A stretch of 35,897 bases of DNA from Saprospiraceae bacterium. Its GTDB lineage: Bacteria; Bacteroidota; Bacteroidia; Chitinophagales; Saprospiraceae. The DNA lies in NCBI GenBank assembly GCA_030728245.1, contig JANQZX010000030.1, positions 3,282-39,178 of the forward strand. Reading direction: 5' to 3'. Numbering within the stretch: position 1 is the first letter of the stretch; each line of letters begins with the position of its first letter. The notes beneath the pieces are model-generated. The model made no database searches. It was not told the DNA's origin and saw only the letters and a list, made by a program, of their open reading frames with translations. Below, piece after piece: positions 16,790-25,717 of the stretch. The position numbers and the translations under genes are program-made.

Positions 16790-17107
16790 TCAGATATCTA
16801 TAGAATCATAAACGACGACCCTTTCCCAAAGATGTTTACATTCATCGATAAAGGCTAAGTGAAGTGGGTCAATCTGGTAGGCATCCTGAGCTTCAGACGT
16901 ATCAAAAAATATACACAATGAAATATCGTAGGAACTGTCTATGACCGGACGATCTGTAACGGCTGGAATACCTATATGAAAGCCGGTAATATCAGCAATA
17001 GCACGTAATTTTTCTAGTCCGGCGACTAATTTTGCCTGATCTTCCTGGTTTTTAGCATTTTTAAGCCAAAAAAATACGTGGTGGATAAAAGATTGGTGTC
17101 GTGACAT
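16790..17107 (-). CDS. Dabb (stress-responsive alpha/beta barrel) domain protein
   Basis: A 105-residue cytoplasmic protein matching the Dabb dimeric ferredoxin-like fold: an N-terminal strand with paired histidines (IHHVFFWLK), a helix of charged residues, then a second strand-helix unit containing SLCIFFDT and YQIDPLHLAFI. Most members are uncharacterised; a few are cyclases or stress-induced. It stands alone on the minus strand. The 150-base gap upstream holds no further gene and presumably contains its promoter and that of the symporter. Confidence 0.85.
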   Translation of the reverse strand: MSRHQSFIHHVFFWLKNAKNQEDQAKLVAGLEKLRAIADITGFHIGIPAVTDRPVIDSSYDISLCIFFDTSEAQDAYQIDPLHLAFIDECKHLWERVVVYDSIDI

Positions 17108-17257
17108 GATAATTAGATTTTAGTTGTTCATTCAAATGTAAACAATTGTTTTTAAAAATGAAATTTCATTCACTTAATGCAAAAAAACAGGTCTTATTTC
17201 AAGGATTAAACGCCTAAATTCTTATCTTTCATAAGCTAAAATCATAAATGAATAATT

Positions 17258-19012
17258 ATGAATGTACTTTCCACCTTAGACTGGTTAATAATACTGGGAT
17301 ATTTTACCTTGATAATAGGTATTGCCTGGTTAGTAATAAAGAATAAAAAAGATACCTCTGACGACTATTTCCTTGCCGGCCGAAATTTAGGTTGGTTTAT
17401 CGTTGGTGCTTCCATTTTTGCTTCAAACATTGGTTCTGAACATATTGTAGGATTGGCCGGATCAGGAGCTACCGATGGTGTCGCTATGGCACATTATGAA
17501 TTACATGCCTGGTGTCTATTAGTTTTGGGATGGGTATTAGCTCCATTTTATATGAGATCGAAGGTTTTTACTATGCCTGAATTTTTGGAAAAGCGTTTTT
17601 CGCCTGTCTCACGATATGTTCTATCCATCATCTCATTGGTTGCTTATGTATTGACAAAAGTAGCCGTTGGCATTTTTGCCGGAGGTATTGTCTTTGGCGT
17701 CTTACTTCCCGAAGTAAATTTTATGGGTTTGAATAGCTTCTGGATTGGTTCAATTTTGGTTATTGTGCTGACCGGTCTTTATACCATTGTTGGCGGATTA
17801 AGAGCTGTGGCCTATACGGAGGCCATTCAAACGGTCATATTAATCATTGGCTCCCTTTTAGTGACTGTTTATGGACTGGATGCTTTAGGTGGTTGGGGAG
17901 AGTTACAGAAAATAGCTGGTTCTGAGATGTTTAATTTGTGGAAACCTCTGGTTCCTGATGGTTTGACGGGAACTTGGGCACCGATAAAAACAGAAACGCA
18001 TCTGGCCTGGTATTTTAATAGTAACTATCCATGGCTGAGTATGTTGTTTTGTGCTCCTATCATTGGATTATGGTATTGGTGTACAGACCAATATATTGTT
18101 CAACGAATGTTAGGTGCCGCTAGTTTAACGGAAGCCAGGCGGGGAACTATTGCTGCTGCTTTCCTTAAGCTTTTGCCCGTTTTTATTTTCATTATTCCTG
18201 GTATTATCAGTTTTGCATTGGCTGCAAGTGGTAAAATGCCCGTTATTGGTCAGGCTTTATTAGATGAAAATGGGGTATTGGTTAAAGCAAATGCCCAACA
18301 AGCTTTTCCTTTACTGGTCGCTCATATTTTGCCTTCTGGCATTAGAGGCTTAGTAGTGGCAGGTCTGTTAGCCGCATTAATGAGTTCACTGGCAGGGGTT
18401 TTTAATGCCTCTTCCACTTTATTTACCATGGATTTATATTCAAAATTTAAACCTGGTGCCTCTGAAAAAACCTTAGTGAGGGTCGGACAAATAGCTACTG
18501 CAGTGATGGTAGTTATTGGGTTATTATGGATCCCTGTCATTCAGGGTAGTAGAGGACTTTATGATTATCTGCAAAGTGTTCAGGGATATTTGGCTCCTCC
18601 CATTTTTGTAGTCTTCTTTTTTGGCATTTTTAATAAAAGAATGAATGCTCAAGGGGCTTTGGCCGCTCTTGTAGTAGGATTTATAATGGGATTATTTCGC
18701 CTGGCTGTCGATACGCCAGTCATGTTATTTGAAGGTTTTTCCTACGCTTCCGGCTCTTTTTTATGGATCGTTAATAACTTTTTCTTTCAATATTATAGTT
18801 TGCTTATTTTAATCGTCAGTGGCTTGGTTATGGTTATGGTAAGTTATGCCACGCCCGCTCCAGATTATGCTTCCTTCGCTGGATTAACCATGGATACCGT
18901 CAACGAGGAACAAGCGCTTGAAACGCGTTCCAGTTATAATAAAATGGATATATTCGCCACTTTGTTGGTTCTGGTACTTATTTTAGGGGCATATTTATAT
19001 TTTAATGGCTGA
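17258..19012 (+). CDS. Sodium/solute symporter, SGLT type (sugar)
   Basis: A 584-residue multi-pass membrane protein of the SSS family with the LeuT fold and about 14 predicted helices. N-terminal SGLT hallmarks are DDYFLAGR, IFASNIGSEHIVGLAG and ATDGVAMAHYE. The SSF signature GGLRAVAYTEAIQ is present near residue 180. The SGLT subgroup carries glucose, galactose or related sugars with sodium, and the mutarotase-like gene 43 bases downstream supports a sugar substrate; which sugar is open, and xylose is possible given xylBA elsewhere in the window. The start is the ATG at 17258; another ATG ten bases earlier is out of frame. A weak -7-like TATCTTTC lies at 17223-17230. Confidence 0.92.
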   Translation: MNVLSTLDWLIILGYFTLIIGIAWLVIKNKKDTSDDYFLAGRNLGWFIVGASIFASNIGSEHIVGLAGSGATDGVAMAHYELHAWCLLVLGWVLAPFYMRSKVFTMPEFLEKRFSPVSRYVLSIISLVAYVLTKVAVGIFAGGIVFGVLLPEVNFMGLNSFWIGSILVIVLTGLYTIVGGLRAVAYTEAIQTVILIIGSLLVTVYGLDALGGWGELQKIAGSEMFNLWKPLVPDGLTGTWAPIKTETHLAWYFNSNYPWLSMLFCAPIIGLWYWCTDQYIVQRMLGAASLTEARRGTIAAAFLKLLPVFIFIIPGIISFALAASGKMPVIGQALLDENGVLVKANAQQAFPLLVAHILPSGIRGLVVAGLLAALMSSLAGVFNASSTLFTMDLYSKFKPGASEKTLVRVGQIATAVMVVIGLLWIPVIQGSRGLYDYLQSVQGYLAPPIFVVFFFGIFNKRMNAQGALAALVVGFIMGLFRLAVDTPVMLFEGFSYASGSFLWIVNNFFFQYYSLLILIVSGLVMVMVSYATPAPDYASFAGLTMDTVNEEQALETRSSYNKMDIFATLLVLVLILGAYLYFNG

Positions 19013-19055
19013 TTTTGATTATCCATTATATTTTTAAACCATTAACTGAACAAAA

Positions 19056-20216
19056 ATGAAACAATATATCTGGACATTATGCTGCATTTCAATCTTAATG
19101 AATTGGGGATGTCAGTCAAACACAAACAAGGAAAATACCATGAGTAAACTTTCGGTCAGTTCAACATCCTTTGGCAATACGCCTGAGGGAGAAGCACAAC
19201 TCTTTACATTAAAAAATATAAACGGTTTAGAGGTGGATATCTCTACCTTTGGTGGTTCCATTACCAGATGGTCAGCGCCTGATAAAGAAGGAAATTTTGA
19301 TGACGTTATTTTAGGCTTCAAAGATTTGTCATCCTATCAGGGCACACATCCTTACTTCGGATCTTTAGTCGGCCGTTATGCCAATAGAATTGCTTCGGGG
19401 AAATTTACCTTGGAAGGCAAATCCTATTCTTTAGCGATTAATAATCCACCCAATGCTTTACACGGAGGCCCCTTAGGATTTCATAAAAAATTATGGAGCG
19501 CTAAATCGTTGGAAGAAAAGGATGCCGTTGGGGTTATATTAACGCTGAATAGCCCTGATATGGAGGAAGGTTATCCAGGAAATTTACAAGTGGAAGTCAC
19601 TTACAGGTTAAATGATAAAAATGAACTTTCCATCGATTATAAAGCGTCCACGGATAAAACGACCGTAGTCAATCTTACAAATCACGCCTATTTTAATCTG
19701 AAAGGCGAGGGGAATGGAGATATTTTAGATCATCAGTTAAAAATATTTGCCAATCAGTTCACCCCGGTGGATAGTACCCTAATCCCATTGGAAAATCATG
19801 CGGAAGTTGCTAATACTCCTTTTGATTTTAGAGAATGGCATCTTATCGGCGAAAGGGTCAATACCGAATTTGATCAAATAATAAGAGGGAAGGGCTATGA
19901 TCATAATTTTGTACTAAATAAGGATGGTGATGAACTTTCTGTTGCCGCTCAGGTTTGGGAAGCTTCAAGTGGTCGTTTGTTGGAAGTGAAAACTACACAA
20001 CCCGGCATGCAATTTTATTGTGGAAATTTTCTGGATGGTAGTTTAACAGGTAAAAAGGGGAATAAATACGCTTTTAGAAATGGATTTTGTCTTGAAACCC
20101 AACACTTTCCTGATTCCCCAAATCATCCAACTTTCCCTACAACGGTGTTAAAACCAGGAGAAACATTTCAAAGTAAAACTATTTATTCTTTGAATGTCAG
20201 TAAAGTGAAACCATGA
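19056..20216 (+). CDS. galM: Aldose 1-epimerase (mutarotase), putative lipoprotein
   Basis: A 386-residue GalM-type epimerase, interconverting alpha and beta anomers of sugars. Recognisable sites are GRYANRI (107-113), HGG with His136, the catalytic acid His210 in TNHAYFNL, Asp282 in GYDHNF, and the catalytic base Glu347 in LETQ. The N-terminus is hydrophobic and carries Cys19 in MNWGC, a non-canonical lipobox, so it is probably anchored in the envelope, as in many Bacteroidota homologues; an internal start at Met29 would give a cytoplasmic form. It follows the symporter and overlaps the next gene by four bases (ATGA). Confidence 0.92.
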   Translation: MKQYIWTLCCISILMNWGCQSNTNKENTMSKLSVSSTSFGNTPEGEAQLFTLKNINGLEVDISTFGGSITRWSAPDKEGNFDDVILGFKDLSSYQGTHPYFGSLVGRYANRIASGKFTLEGKSYSLAINNPPNALHGGPLGFHKKLWSAKSLEEKDAVGVILTLNSPDMEEGYPGNLQVEVTYRLNDKNELSIDYKASTDKTTVVNLTNHAYFNLKGEGNGDILDHQLKIFANQFTPVDSTLIPLENHAEVANTPFDFREWHLIGERVNTEFDQIIRGKGYDHNFVLNKDGDELSVAAQVWEASSGRLLEVKTTQPGMQFYCGNFLDGSLTGKKGNKYAFRNGFCLETQHFPDSPNHPTFPTTVLKPGETFQSKTIYSLNVSKVKP

Positions 20217-21106
20217 AAAACAGGAGAGAATTTTTGAAGCAATCTGCTGCAATCGCTGGATTTGCCTGGTTAAATCCTTTGATTGGTCATTTTTCATTTG
20301 CTGGAAATATGACGATGATAAGAGGGAATGTTGGCTATTATACCGAAAGAGGAGGTACCATTGGTTGTTATCTGACGAAAGACCAGTCTGTGGTTATTGA
20401 TACCCAGTTTCCTGAACAAGCGGCTAATATGTTGGCGGAGATACGTAAAGTGAATGCCAATAAAATAAATCTCCTTATCAATACCCATCATCACGGGGAT
20501 CATACTGCCGGAAATATTGTTTTTAAGGATGTGGTTGACAGGGTGGTCTCGCATGAAAATTGTCGGATTAATTTAGAAAAAACGGCGCTTGCTCAAAATG
20601 CCTTAGATAAAAATCTGCTCGCCGACACGATTGTTATAGATAAGGCCTCATTTAAACTAGCTAAGGAGTACGTCGAATGCCGTTATTTTGGCAGGGGGCA
20701 TACCAATGGGGATATTGTGGTGCATTTTGAAAATGCAAACATTGCTCACGTGGGTGATTTGGTTTTTAACCGTAGATTTCCATTTATTGATGTTCCCGGA
20801 GGTGCTTCCATTGATCAATGGATAGAAACCCTTGAGAAAATTGTAAAGTACTACGATAAAGATACCATCTTTATTTGTGGTCATGCAAATGAAAAATATC
20901 CGGTTCAAATCAATAAATCTGATATTAGAGCAATGCAAAATTATTTGGATAAATTACGCATTTATATAAAGCAGCAAGTTAAGGATGGCTTAACTGAAGA
21001 AGCGGTAATTGCCAAAACAACTATTATACCTGGTGCCGAAGAATGGACTGGTGATGGTGTTGTGCGATCTATAAAAGCAGGATTTGCAGAGTATAAAACG
21101 ATGTAA
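20213..21106 (+). CDS. Tat-signal metallo-beta-lactamase-fold hydrolase
   Basis: A 297-residue MBL-fold protein. The zinc motif HHHGDH is at residues 92-97 (HxHxDH). Further ligands are likely the His and Asp in AHVGDLVF and the His in ICGHANEKYP. The N-terminus NRREFLKQ plus a short hydrophobic segment is a twin-arginine signal, so a folded, metal-loaded enzyme is probably exported. It overlaps the mutarotase gene by ATGA and is followed by a terminator, making a three-gene operon with the symporter. The reaction is not evident; the fold covers lactonases, thioesterases, sulfur enzymes and nucleases. A sugar lactonase would suit the context but is speculation. Confidence 0.85.
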   Translation: MKNRREFLKQSAAIAGFAWLNPLIGHFSFAGNMTMIRGNVGYYTERGGTIGCYLTKDQSVVIDTQFPEQAANMLAEIRKVNANKINLLINTHHHGDHTAGNIVFKDVVDRVVSHENCRINLEKTALAQNALDKNLLADTIVIDKASFKLAKEYVECRYFGRGHTNGDIVVHFENANIAHVGDLVFNRRFPFIDVPGGASIDQWIETLEKIVKYYDKDTIFICGHANEKYPVQINKSDIRAMQNYLDKLRIYIKQQVKDGLTEEAVIAKTTIIPGAEEWTGDGVVRSIKAGFAEYKTM

Positions 21107-21112
21107 AGTGGA

Positions 21113-21151
21113 AGGTGTTTTGACATAATGTTAAAACACCTCCTATTTTTT
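21113..21151 (+). terminator. Rho-independent terminator of the symporter-galM-MBL operon
   Basis: AGGTGTTTT at 21113-21121 pairs with AAAACACCT at 21133-21141 and is followed by CCTATTTTTT. It starts seven bases after the stop codon and reaches the stop codon of the convergent hisS. Confidence 0.8.
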
Positions 21152-22445
21152 AGTTCTTTAAGAAAGATATTAATTCGTCTAGTGAATAACTTTTCTGTTC
21201 GCCCGTCTCAAGATTTTTCAACATAAACTGATTATTTTCCATTTCCGTTTCTCCCGCTATGGCGATGAAAGGAATATTATTATCGGACGCGTATTTAATT
21301 TGTTTTTTTAGTTTCGTCGGATCGGGATATATGTCGGAACAAATGCCATTTTCTCTAACCTTTGCAAGGGCTTTAAAGGCATAAAGATGGGAAGCTTCGT
21401 CAAAAGCGACAAAAAGAACCTTAATGCGTTCTGAAAATTGGCTTGGGAAGAGTTGTAAAGTTTCCATTACATCATATATTCTCTCTGCACCAAAAGAAAT
21501 ACCAACGCCAGGCATATTCGGCAAGCCAAATATTTCTGTTAGATTGGCATATCTTCCTCCGCCACCAATACTTCCCATTTCGACCGTTGTCGCTTTTACT
21601 TCAAAAATACAACCTGTGTAATACCCAAGCCCTCTGGCTAAAAGGGGAGAGAAAATGATTTTATTTGTCGGATTAAAAGCGGACAAATAGCGCCAAAAGG
21701 TATCCAGTTCATTAATACCAAGTTGACCTGTTTCACTTTTCTCAAGTAAGTTTCTATAAAATTCAAGGTCATTATTCCCGAGAACATCAATTAATTTCCC
21801 TGCAATTTCCTCTGAAATTCCTCTTTGAATCATCTCTTTAGCTACACCTTCCGGGCCAATTTTGTCCCATTTGTCAATAGCCATGGTCATGGCTGTAAAA
21901 TGACTGGAAATGCCAAAGACTTCTGCAATACCACTAAGAATTTTCCGATTATTAACTTCTATACAAACGGGAATACCTAATTTGGCAAAAACAAGATCAA
22001 ATATTTGAGCCAATTCCGCTTCGTACATCAAGGAAGGGGAGCCAACAATATCAGCATCACACTGATAAAATTCCTGGTATCTGCCTTTCTGAGGGCGATC
22101 GGCGCGCCAAACAGGTTGTATTTGAAATCGTTTGAACGGAAAATGTAGTTCGTTTTGATGCATAACCACAAAACGGGCAAATGGTACCGTGAGGTCATAG
22201 CGCAATCCTCGTTTTGCCGGTCCGCTTTCCTCTCCACTTACATTGGTCAAAACCTTGAAAAGTAGTTTGTCACCTTCTTCACCATACTTTCCTGTGAGCG
22301 TCGATAAATTTTCAAGGGTGGGAGTCTCTATCGGTTGATAGCCAAAACGAATAAAAACTTCTCTTATAATGGAAAAAAGATAATTACGTTTTTGAACTTC
22401 TTTAGGTCCAAAATCACGCGTACCTTTTGGGATACTCGGTTTCAT
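21150..22445 (-). CDS. hisS: Histidine--tRNA ligase
   Basis: A 431-residue class II aminoacyl-tRNA synthetase. Visible are the N-terminal KGTRDF, a motif 2 region around QPVWRADRPQKGRYQEFYQCD (split around residues 110-130), the histidine-binding segment RGLGYYTG, and motif 3 GISFGAERIYD. The C-terminal part is the anticodon-binding domain. Length fits the family. It lies 9 bases downstream of pheS on the same strand, so the two synthetases are likely co-transcribed. Confidence 0.97.
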   Translation of the reverse strand: MKPSIPKGTRDFGPKEVQKRNYLFSIIREVFIRFGYQPIETPTLENLSTLTGKYGEEGDKLLFKVLTNVSGEESGPAKRGLRYDLTVPFARFVVMHQNELHFPFKRFQIQPVWRADRPQKGRYQEFYQCDADIVGSPSLMYEAELAQIFDLVFAKLGIPVCIEVNNRKILSGIAEVFGISSHFTAMTMAIDKWDKIGPEGVAKEMIQRGISEEIAGKLIDVLGNNDLEFYRNLLEKSETGQLGINELDTFWRYLSAFNPTNKIIFSPLLARGLGYYTGCIFEVKATTVEMGSIGGGGRYANLTEIFGLPNMPGVGISFGAERIYDVMETLQLFPSQFSERIKVLFVAFDEASHLYAFKALAKVRENGICSDIYPDPTKLKKQIKYASDNNIPFIAIAGETEMENNQFMLKNLETGEQKSYSLDELISFLKN

Positions 22446-22454
22446 AATAAAAAT

Positions 22455-23492
22455 TTATCTGGCAGAGGTAAATTGACGTAAGAATCGCACGTCATTTTCA
22501 AAAAGTAATCTTATGTCCTGAATACCGTATAGCATCATTGCCTGACGCTCAATACCCATTCCAAAAGCAAAACCTGAATATTCTTCCGGATCAATGCCAC
22601 AGTTGATTAGAACCTGAGGGTCAACCATGCCACAACCCATTATTTCCACCCAACCAGTGTATTTACAAACATTACATCCTTTACTGTCGCAAATAAAACA
22701 AGAAACATCCATTTCTGCACTGGGTTCAGTAAAGGGGAAATAGGAAGGTCTCAGTCGAATTTTTGTATGAGGACCATACATTTCTTTGGAAAAATGTAGC
22801 AGCGTCTGTTTTAAATCGGCAAATGATACCTTTTTATCAATATATAAGCCTTCAACCTGGTGAAACTGGCAATGGGACCGTGCAGAAATAGTTTCGTTTC
22901 TATATACTCTGCCCGGTGCAATGATTCTAATGGGAGGCTTTTGAGACATCATTATTCTTGCTTGAACGGAAGAGGTATGCGTTCTCAATAACATATTCGA
23001 ATTATCTCTGAGATAATAGGTATCCTGCATATCTCTGGCAGGGTGATCTGCCGGCGTATTCATGGCAGAAAAATTATGCCAGTCGTCTTCAATTTCCCGC
23101 TCTTCCGCAACCACAAATCCCATTCTATCGAATATTTTTATGATGCGGTTCATGGTAATTGACACAGGGTGTCGTGATCCTATGTCAACGGGTTCACCCG
23201 GAGCAGTTAAATCCAGATGTAAAGAGTTACCTGATGCATTCGACGCATCAAAAATTTCTTTTTGGCTTTGAAAAACCGTCTCTGCCAGGTCTTTTACTTC
23301 ATTCAAAAGTTGTCCAAATTCCTTTTTCCTTTCATTCGGTACATTACGAATTTCACCCATCAAAGGTTTGAGTATATTCTTAGTACCGATAAATCGAATA
23401 CGGAATATTTCTAATGCCTCACTATCGGTGGGTTTCCAGGAGCTTATTTCTTCCTTAAGAGCGGTAAGATTATCAAATACGTTCAGAGACAT
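22455..23492 (-). CDS. pheS: Phenylalanine--tRNA ligase alpha subunit
   Basis: About 345 residues. The catalytic alpha subunit of the (alpha-beta)2 enzyme. Motifs seen are HPVSITMNRI, DDWHNFSAMNTPADHPARDMQD (residues in pieces near 110-150), LRTHTSSVQARIM, FPFTEPSAEMDV and GCGMVDP. The frame is open to an ATG at 23528, but the ATG at 23492 (MSLNVFDNL) matches the usual start and length. The beta subunit pheT is not in the window. hisS follows after 9 bases. The 60-95 bases upstream separate it from the divergent O-antigen ligase-like gene. Confidence 0.96.
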   Translation of the reverse strand: MSLNVFDNLTALKEEISSWKPTDSEALEIFRIRFIGTKNILKPLMGEIRNVPNERKKEFGQLLNEVKDLAETVFQSQKEIFDASNASGNSLHLDLTAPGEPVDIGSRHPVSITMNRIIKIFDRMGFVVAEEREIEDDWHNFSAMNTPADHPARDMQDTYYLRDNSNMLLRTHTSSVQARIMMSQKPPIRIIAPGRVYRNETISARSHCQFHQVEGLYIDKKVSFADLKQTLLHFSKEMYGPHTKIRLRPSYFPFTEPSAEMDVSCFICDSKGCNVCKYTGWVEIMGCGMVDPQVLINCGIDPEEYSGFAFGMGIERQAMMLYGIQDIRLLFENDVRFLRQFTSAR

Positions 23493-23588
23493 AATTTTTT
23501 GAATTGAATGTAAAGGTAGGATTTCCATTTCAAAATGGGAAGTATTTTTTAGGATTCCTATAAATGTATATCTTTAGTCCCTTAATTA

Positions 23589-24818
23589 ATGATGTTGAAA
23601 AATACGCCTTTTATTGTAGGTTTTATTGCCTTCTTCCATGTAATAGGGATGATCTTTTCCCCCTTTTTACAGTCTTTTACCTTATTACTCCTGGGTGGTA
23701 TAGCTTTATTTTACTTTTTTGTGGTAACAAAGGACAAAAAGGCTTTTTGGAATACCTACCAACGGAACTTGGATTATTGGGTTTTCGGGTTCATTTTCTT
23801 AGAAGTTGCTTTAGGTATATTTGTCGCCCTTGACTGGGAATATATGTTGGAAAGAATCAGATTAAGAGTGCCATTTATTGGCTTACCCTTTGCTTTCTTT
23901 TTACTTCCTTCCTTATCTCTTATTTGGTATAGAAACTGGTGGTTGGCTGTTATTTTAGTCATAGATATAGTGGCGGTAGGGGTTTTAGTGTATTATTTTA
24001 ACCATCAACAAGATATTCAACTTCTATTAGAACAAGGAAAGGCCATACCTACACCGGCTAATCATATACGATATGCCTTACTTCAGGTAGTTGCTTTTTG
24101 TGCATCGGTTTATTGGGGTTGGTTGCATAGAGGGCATTCAAACCCACCGAGTATCACTAGTTTTTTCAAGTTTTCATCCATTTTCCTATTTGTTTTCATT
24201 CATTTTTTAGCGGTTAGAAGCGGTTTATTCTCTTTGTATCTGATTATCGTTTCAATGGGTGTTCCCTATTTGTTTAAGAAAAGGGCTTATGCGACATTGA
24301 TGTTATTTTTAGCTGGCGTTATCATTTTACCTTTTTTGGGGATGAAGTTAATACCTAGTTTAAAAAAGAAAATTGAATATGTATATTACGATGTAGATAT
24401 GTTCTTAAAAGGTGAGGCGACGGACCAATTGTCCGATGCTTCGCGGCTCATTTCATGGAAATTAGGATTGGAACTATTTGTGGATAATCCTACGTTTGGC
24501 GTGGGAGCAGGAAATATCAGAATTAAGATGAATGAACTTTATAAAAGAGATTATCCAGCATTTGAAAAGAAATTAACACCTCATAATCAGTTTATTATGG
24601 TTCTGGCTAGTTCTGGCGTAGTTGGTTTGATTCTTTTTTGTGTTGGATTTTTTATTCCCTTATTTTACGGCAAAAATTATCAGGATCCATTTATTTTGGC
24701 TCTATATTTATCCTTTTTCGCTTCTTTTTGGGTTGAAGCTACTTTTGAAAATGCAATGGGCGTCGCTATTTTTCTATTTTTCACCTTATTTCACCTGAAA
24801 CACAAAAAGGTAAGCTGA
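23589..24818 (+). CDS. O-antigen ligase/polymerase-like membrane protein (Wzy_C family)
   Basis: A 409-residue integral membrane protein with about 10-12 hydrophobic segments and a larger hydrophilic loop at about residues 258-325. That loop contains SRLISWKLGLELF, FGVGAGN and TPHNQFIMVLASSGV, the typical loop of O-antigen ligase/Wzy_C proteins, with a conserved His followed by Asn. Family members join or polymerise surface glycans on the periplasmic side. No other glycan-assembly genes are nearby, so its substrate is unknown. Two ATGs in a row (23589, 23592) could start it. A near-consensus TATCTTTA at 23569-23576 would leave a very short leader. Confidence 0.85.
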   Translation: MMLKNTPFIVGFIAFFHVIGMIFSPFLQSFTLLLLGGIALFYFFVVTKDKKAFWNTYQRNLDYWVFGFIFLEVALGIFVALDWEYMLERIRLRVPFIGLPFAFFLLPSLSLIWYRNWWLAVILVIDIVAVGVLVYYFNHQQDIQLLLEQGKAIPTPANHIRYALLQVVAFCASVYWGWLHRGHSNPPSITSFFKFSSIFLFVFIHFLAVRSGLFSLYLIIVSMGVPYLFKKRAYATLMLFLAGVIILPFLGMKLIPSLKKKIEYVYYDVDMFLKGEATDQLSDASRLISWKLGLELFVDNPTFGVGAGNIRIKMNELYKRDYPAFEKKLTPHNQFIMVLASSGVVGLILFCVGFFIPLFYGKNYQDPFILALYLSFFASFWVEATFENAMGVAIFLFFTLFHLKHKKVS

Positions 24819-24862
24819 AAATCAACTTTTTTAATCCTTGACTGTATTTCCTTAAACGATTA

Positions 24863-25711
24863 ATGATGATGAATAAATTCAAATTTCTATTGTTTTTTAC
24901 TTGCTGCGGTGGTGTTTTATTTTTGCTATTATCCAATGCAAGTGGCGCGGGAAATGCACAGGGTGCCGATAGAACAGGCTCACCTTTAGGAATTGGGACT
25001 TGCGGCTCATGTCATAGTGGCGGTAACTATTTGCCCGTTTTAAATGTTGCCATAGTTGAGGGAGATCAGCAAATAACCCGCTATATCCCGGGAAAACAAT
25101 ACCAAATAAAGGTGACCTTAGAGGGAAAAAATAATCCTCGTGAATATGGCTTTCAATTGACAGCCTTAGCAGGTGCAAATAATCAAACAGCAGGTATTTT
25201 TGGACAAGCTCCCAATGGATTCAGAAAGATATTACTTGACAACAGGCGATATATTGAGCAATCAACACCAAGTGTTACCAACAGTTTTGTCATCCCATGG
25301 ACGGCACCGGTTTCTGGTTCAGGTCCCGTTCGTTTTTATGCCTCGGGATTAATTACCAACGAAAACGGAAGTACAGGTGGTGATTCTCCTGTGCACCTGA
25401 CCTCACCCGTCATCCTTAGTGAATCGATTTCATCTTTTATTTCAACTATTCCCGAACTAAAGGGTGAGGTAAAGATTTTTCCAAATCCCATTTCCTCTTT
25501 TCTTCAAATTCAGGCAAATGCCTTACCTGTTGGTAAATTAAACTTTCAAGTGTTAGATGTTTTTGGCAGAATATGTTGGGAAATGGAAAATCTCATGGTG
25601 GAGGAAAATTTCACGTTAAATGTTCCAGCGAGTAATTGGTTTCCAGGTGTTTATTATTTTAAAATAACAGATAATAAGGCCATTAAAACCGTTGCATTTG
25701 TAAAAAATTAA
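24863..25711 (+). CDS. Exported choice-of-anchor V-type protein with CxxCH and T9SS sorting domain
   Basis: A 282-residue protein. A signal peptide (residues about 5-30) precedes a segment with GTCGSCHSGG, a CxxCH motif that can bind c-type haem. The following region (about 60-185) is a beta-sandwich of the kind named choice-of-anchor V/Reeler-like. The last 80 residues (from VKIFPNPISS to KTVAFVKN) are a type A C-terminal domain recognised by the type IX secretion system, so the protein should reach the cell surface or medium. One CxxCH is seen; haem attachment is not proven. The start may be any of three consecutive ATGs (24863, 24866, 24869). ligA follows after 6 bases. Confidence 0.85.
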   Translation: MMMNKFKFLLFFTCCGGVLFLLLSNASGAGNAQGADRTGSPLGIGTCGSCHSGGNYLPVLNVAIVEGDQQITRYIPGKQYQIKVTLEGKNNPREYGFQLTALAGANNQTAGIFGQAPNGFRKILLDNRRYIEQSTPSVTNSFVIPWTAPVSGSGPVRFYASGLITNENGSTGGDSPVHLTSPVILSESISSFISTIPELKGEVKIFPNPISSFLQIQANALPVGKLNFQVLDVFGRICWEMENLMVEENFTLNVPASNWFPGVYYFKITDNKAIKTVAFVKN

Positions 25712-25717
25712 TAATTT

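Noticed and set aside
23493-23528. Longer start for pheS
   Set aside because: The extra 12 residues are not part of known PheS N-termini; the ATG at 23492 gives the usual beginning and length.
23564-23833. 89-codon frame overlapping the start of the O-antigen ligase-like gene
   Set aside because: It is an out-of-frame shadow of the membrane protein gene.
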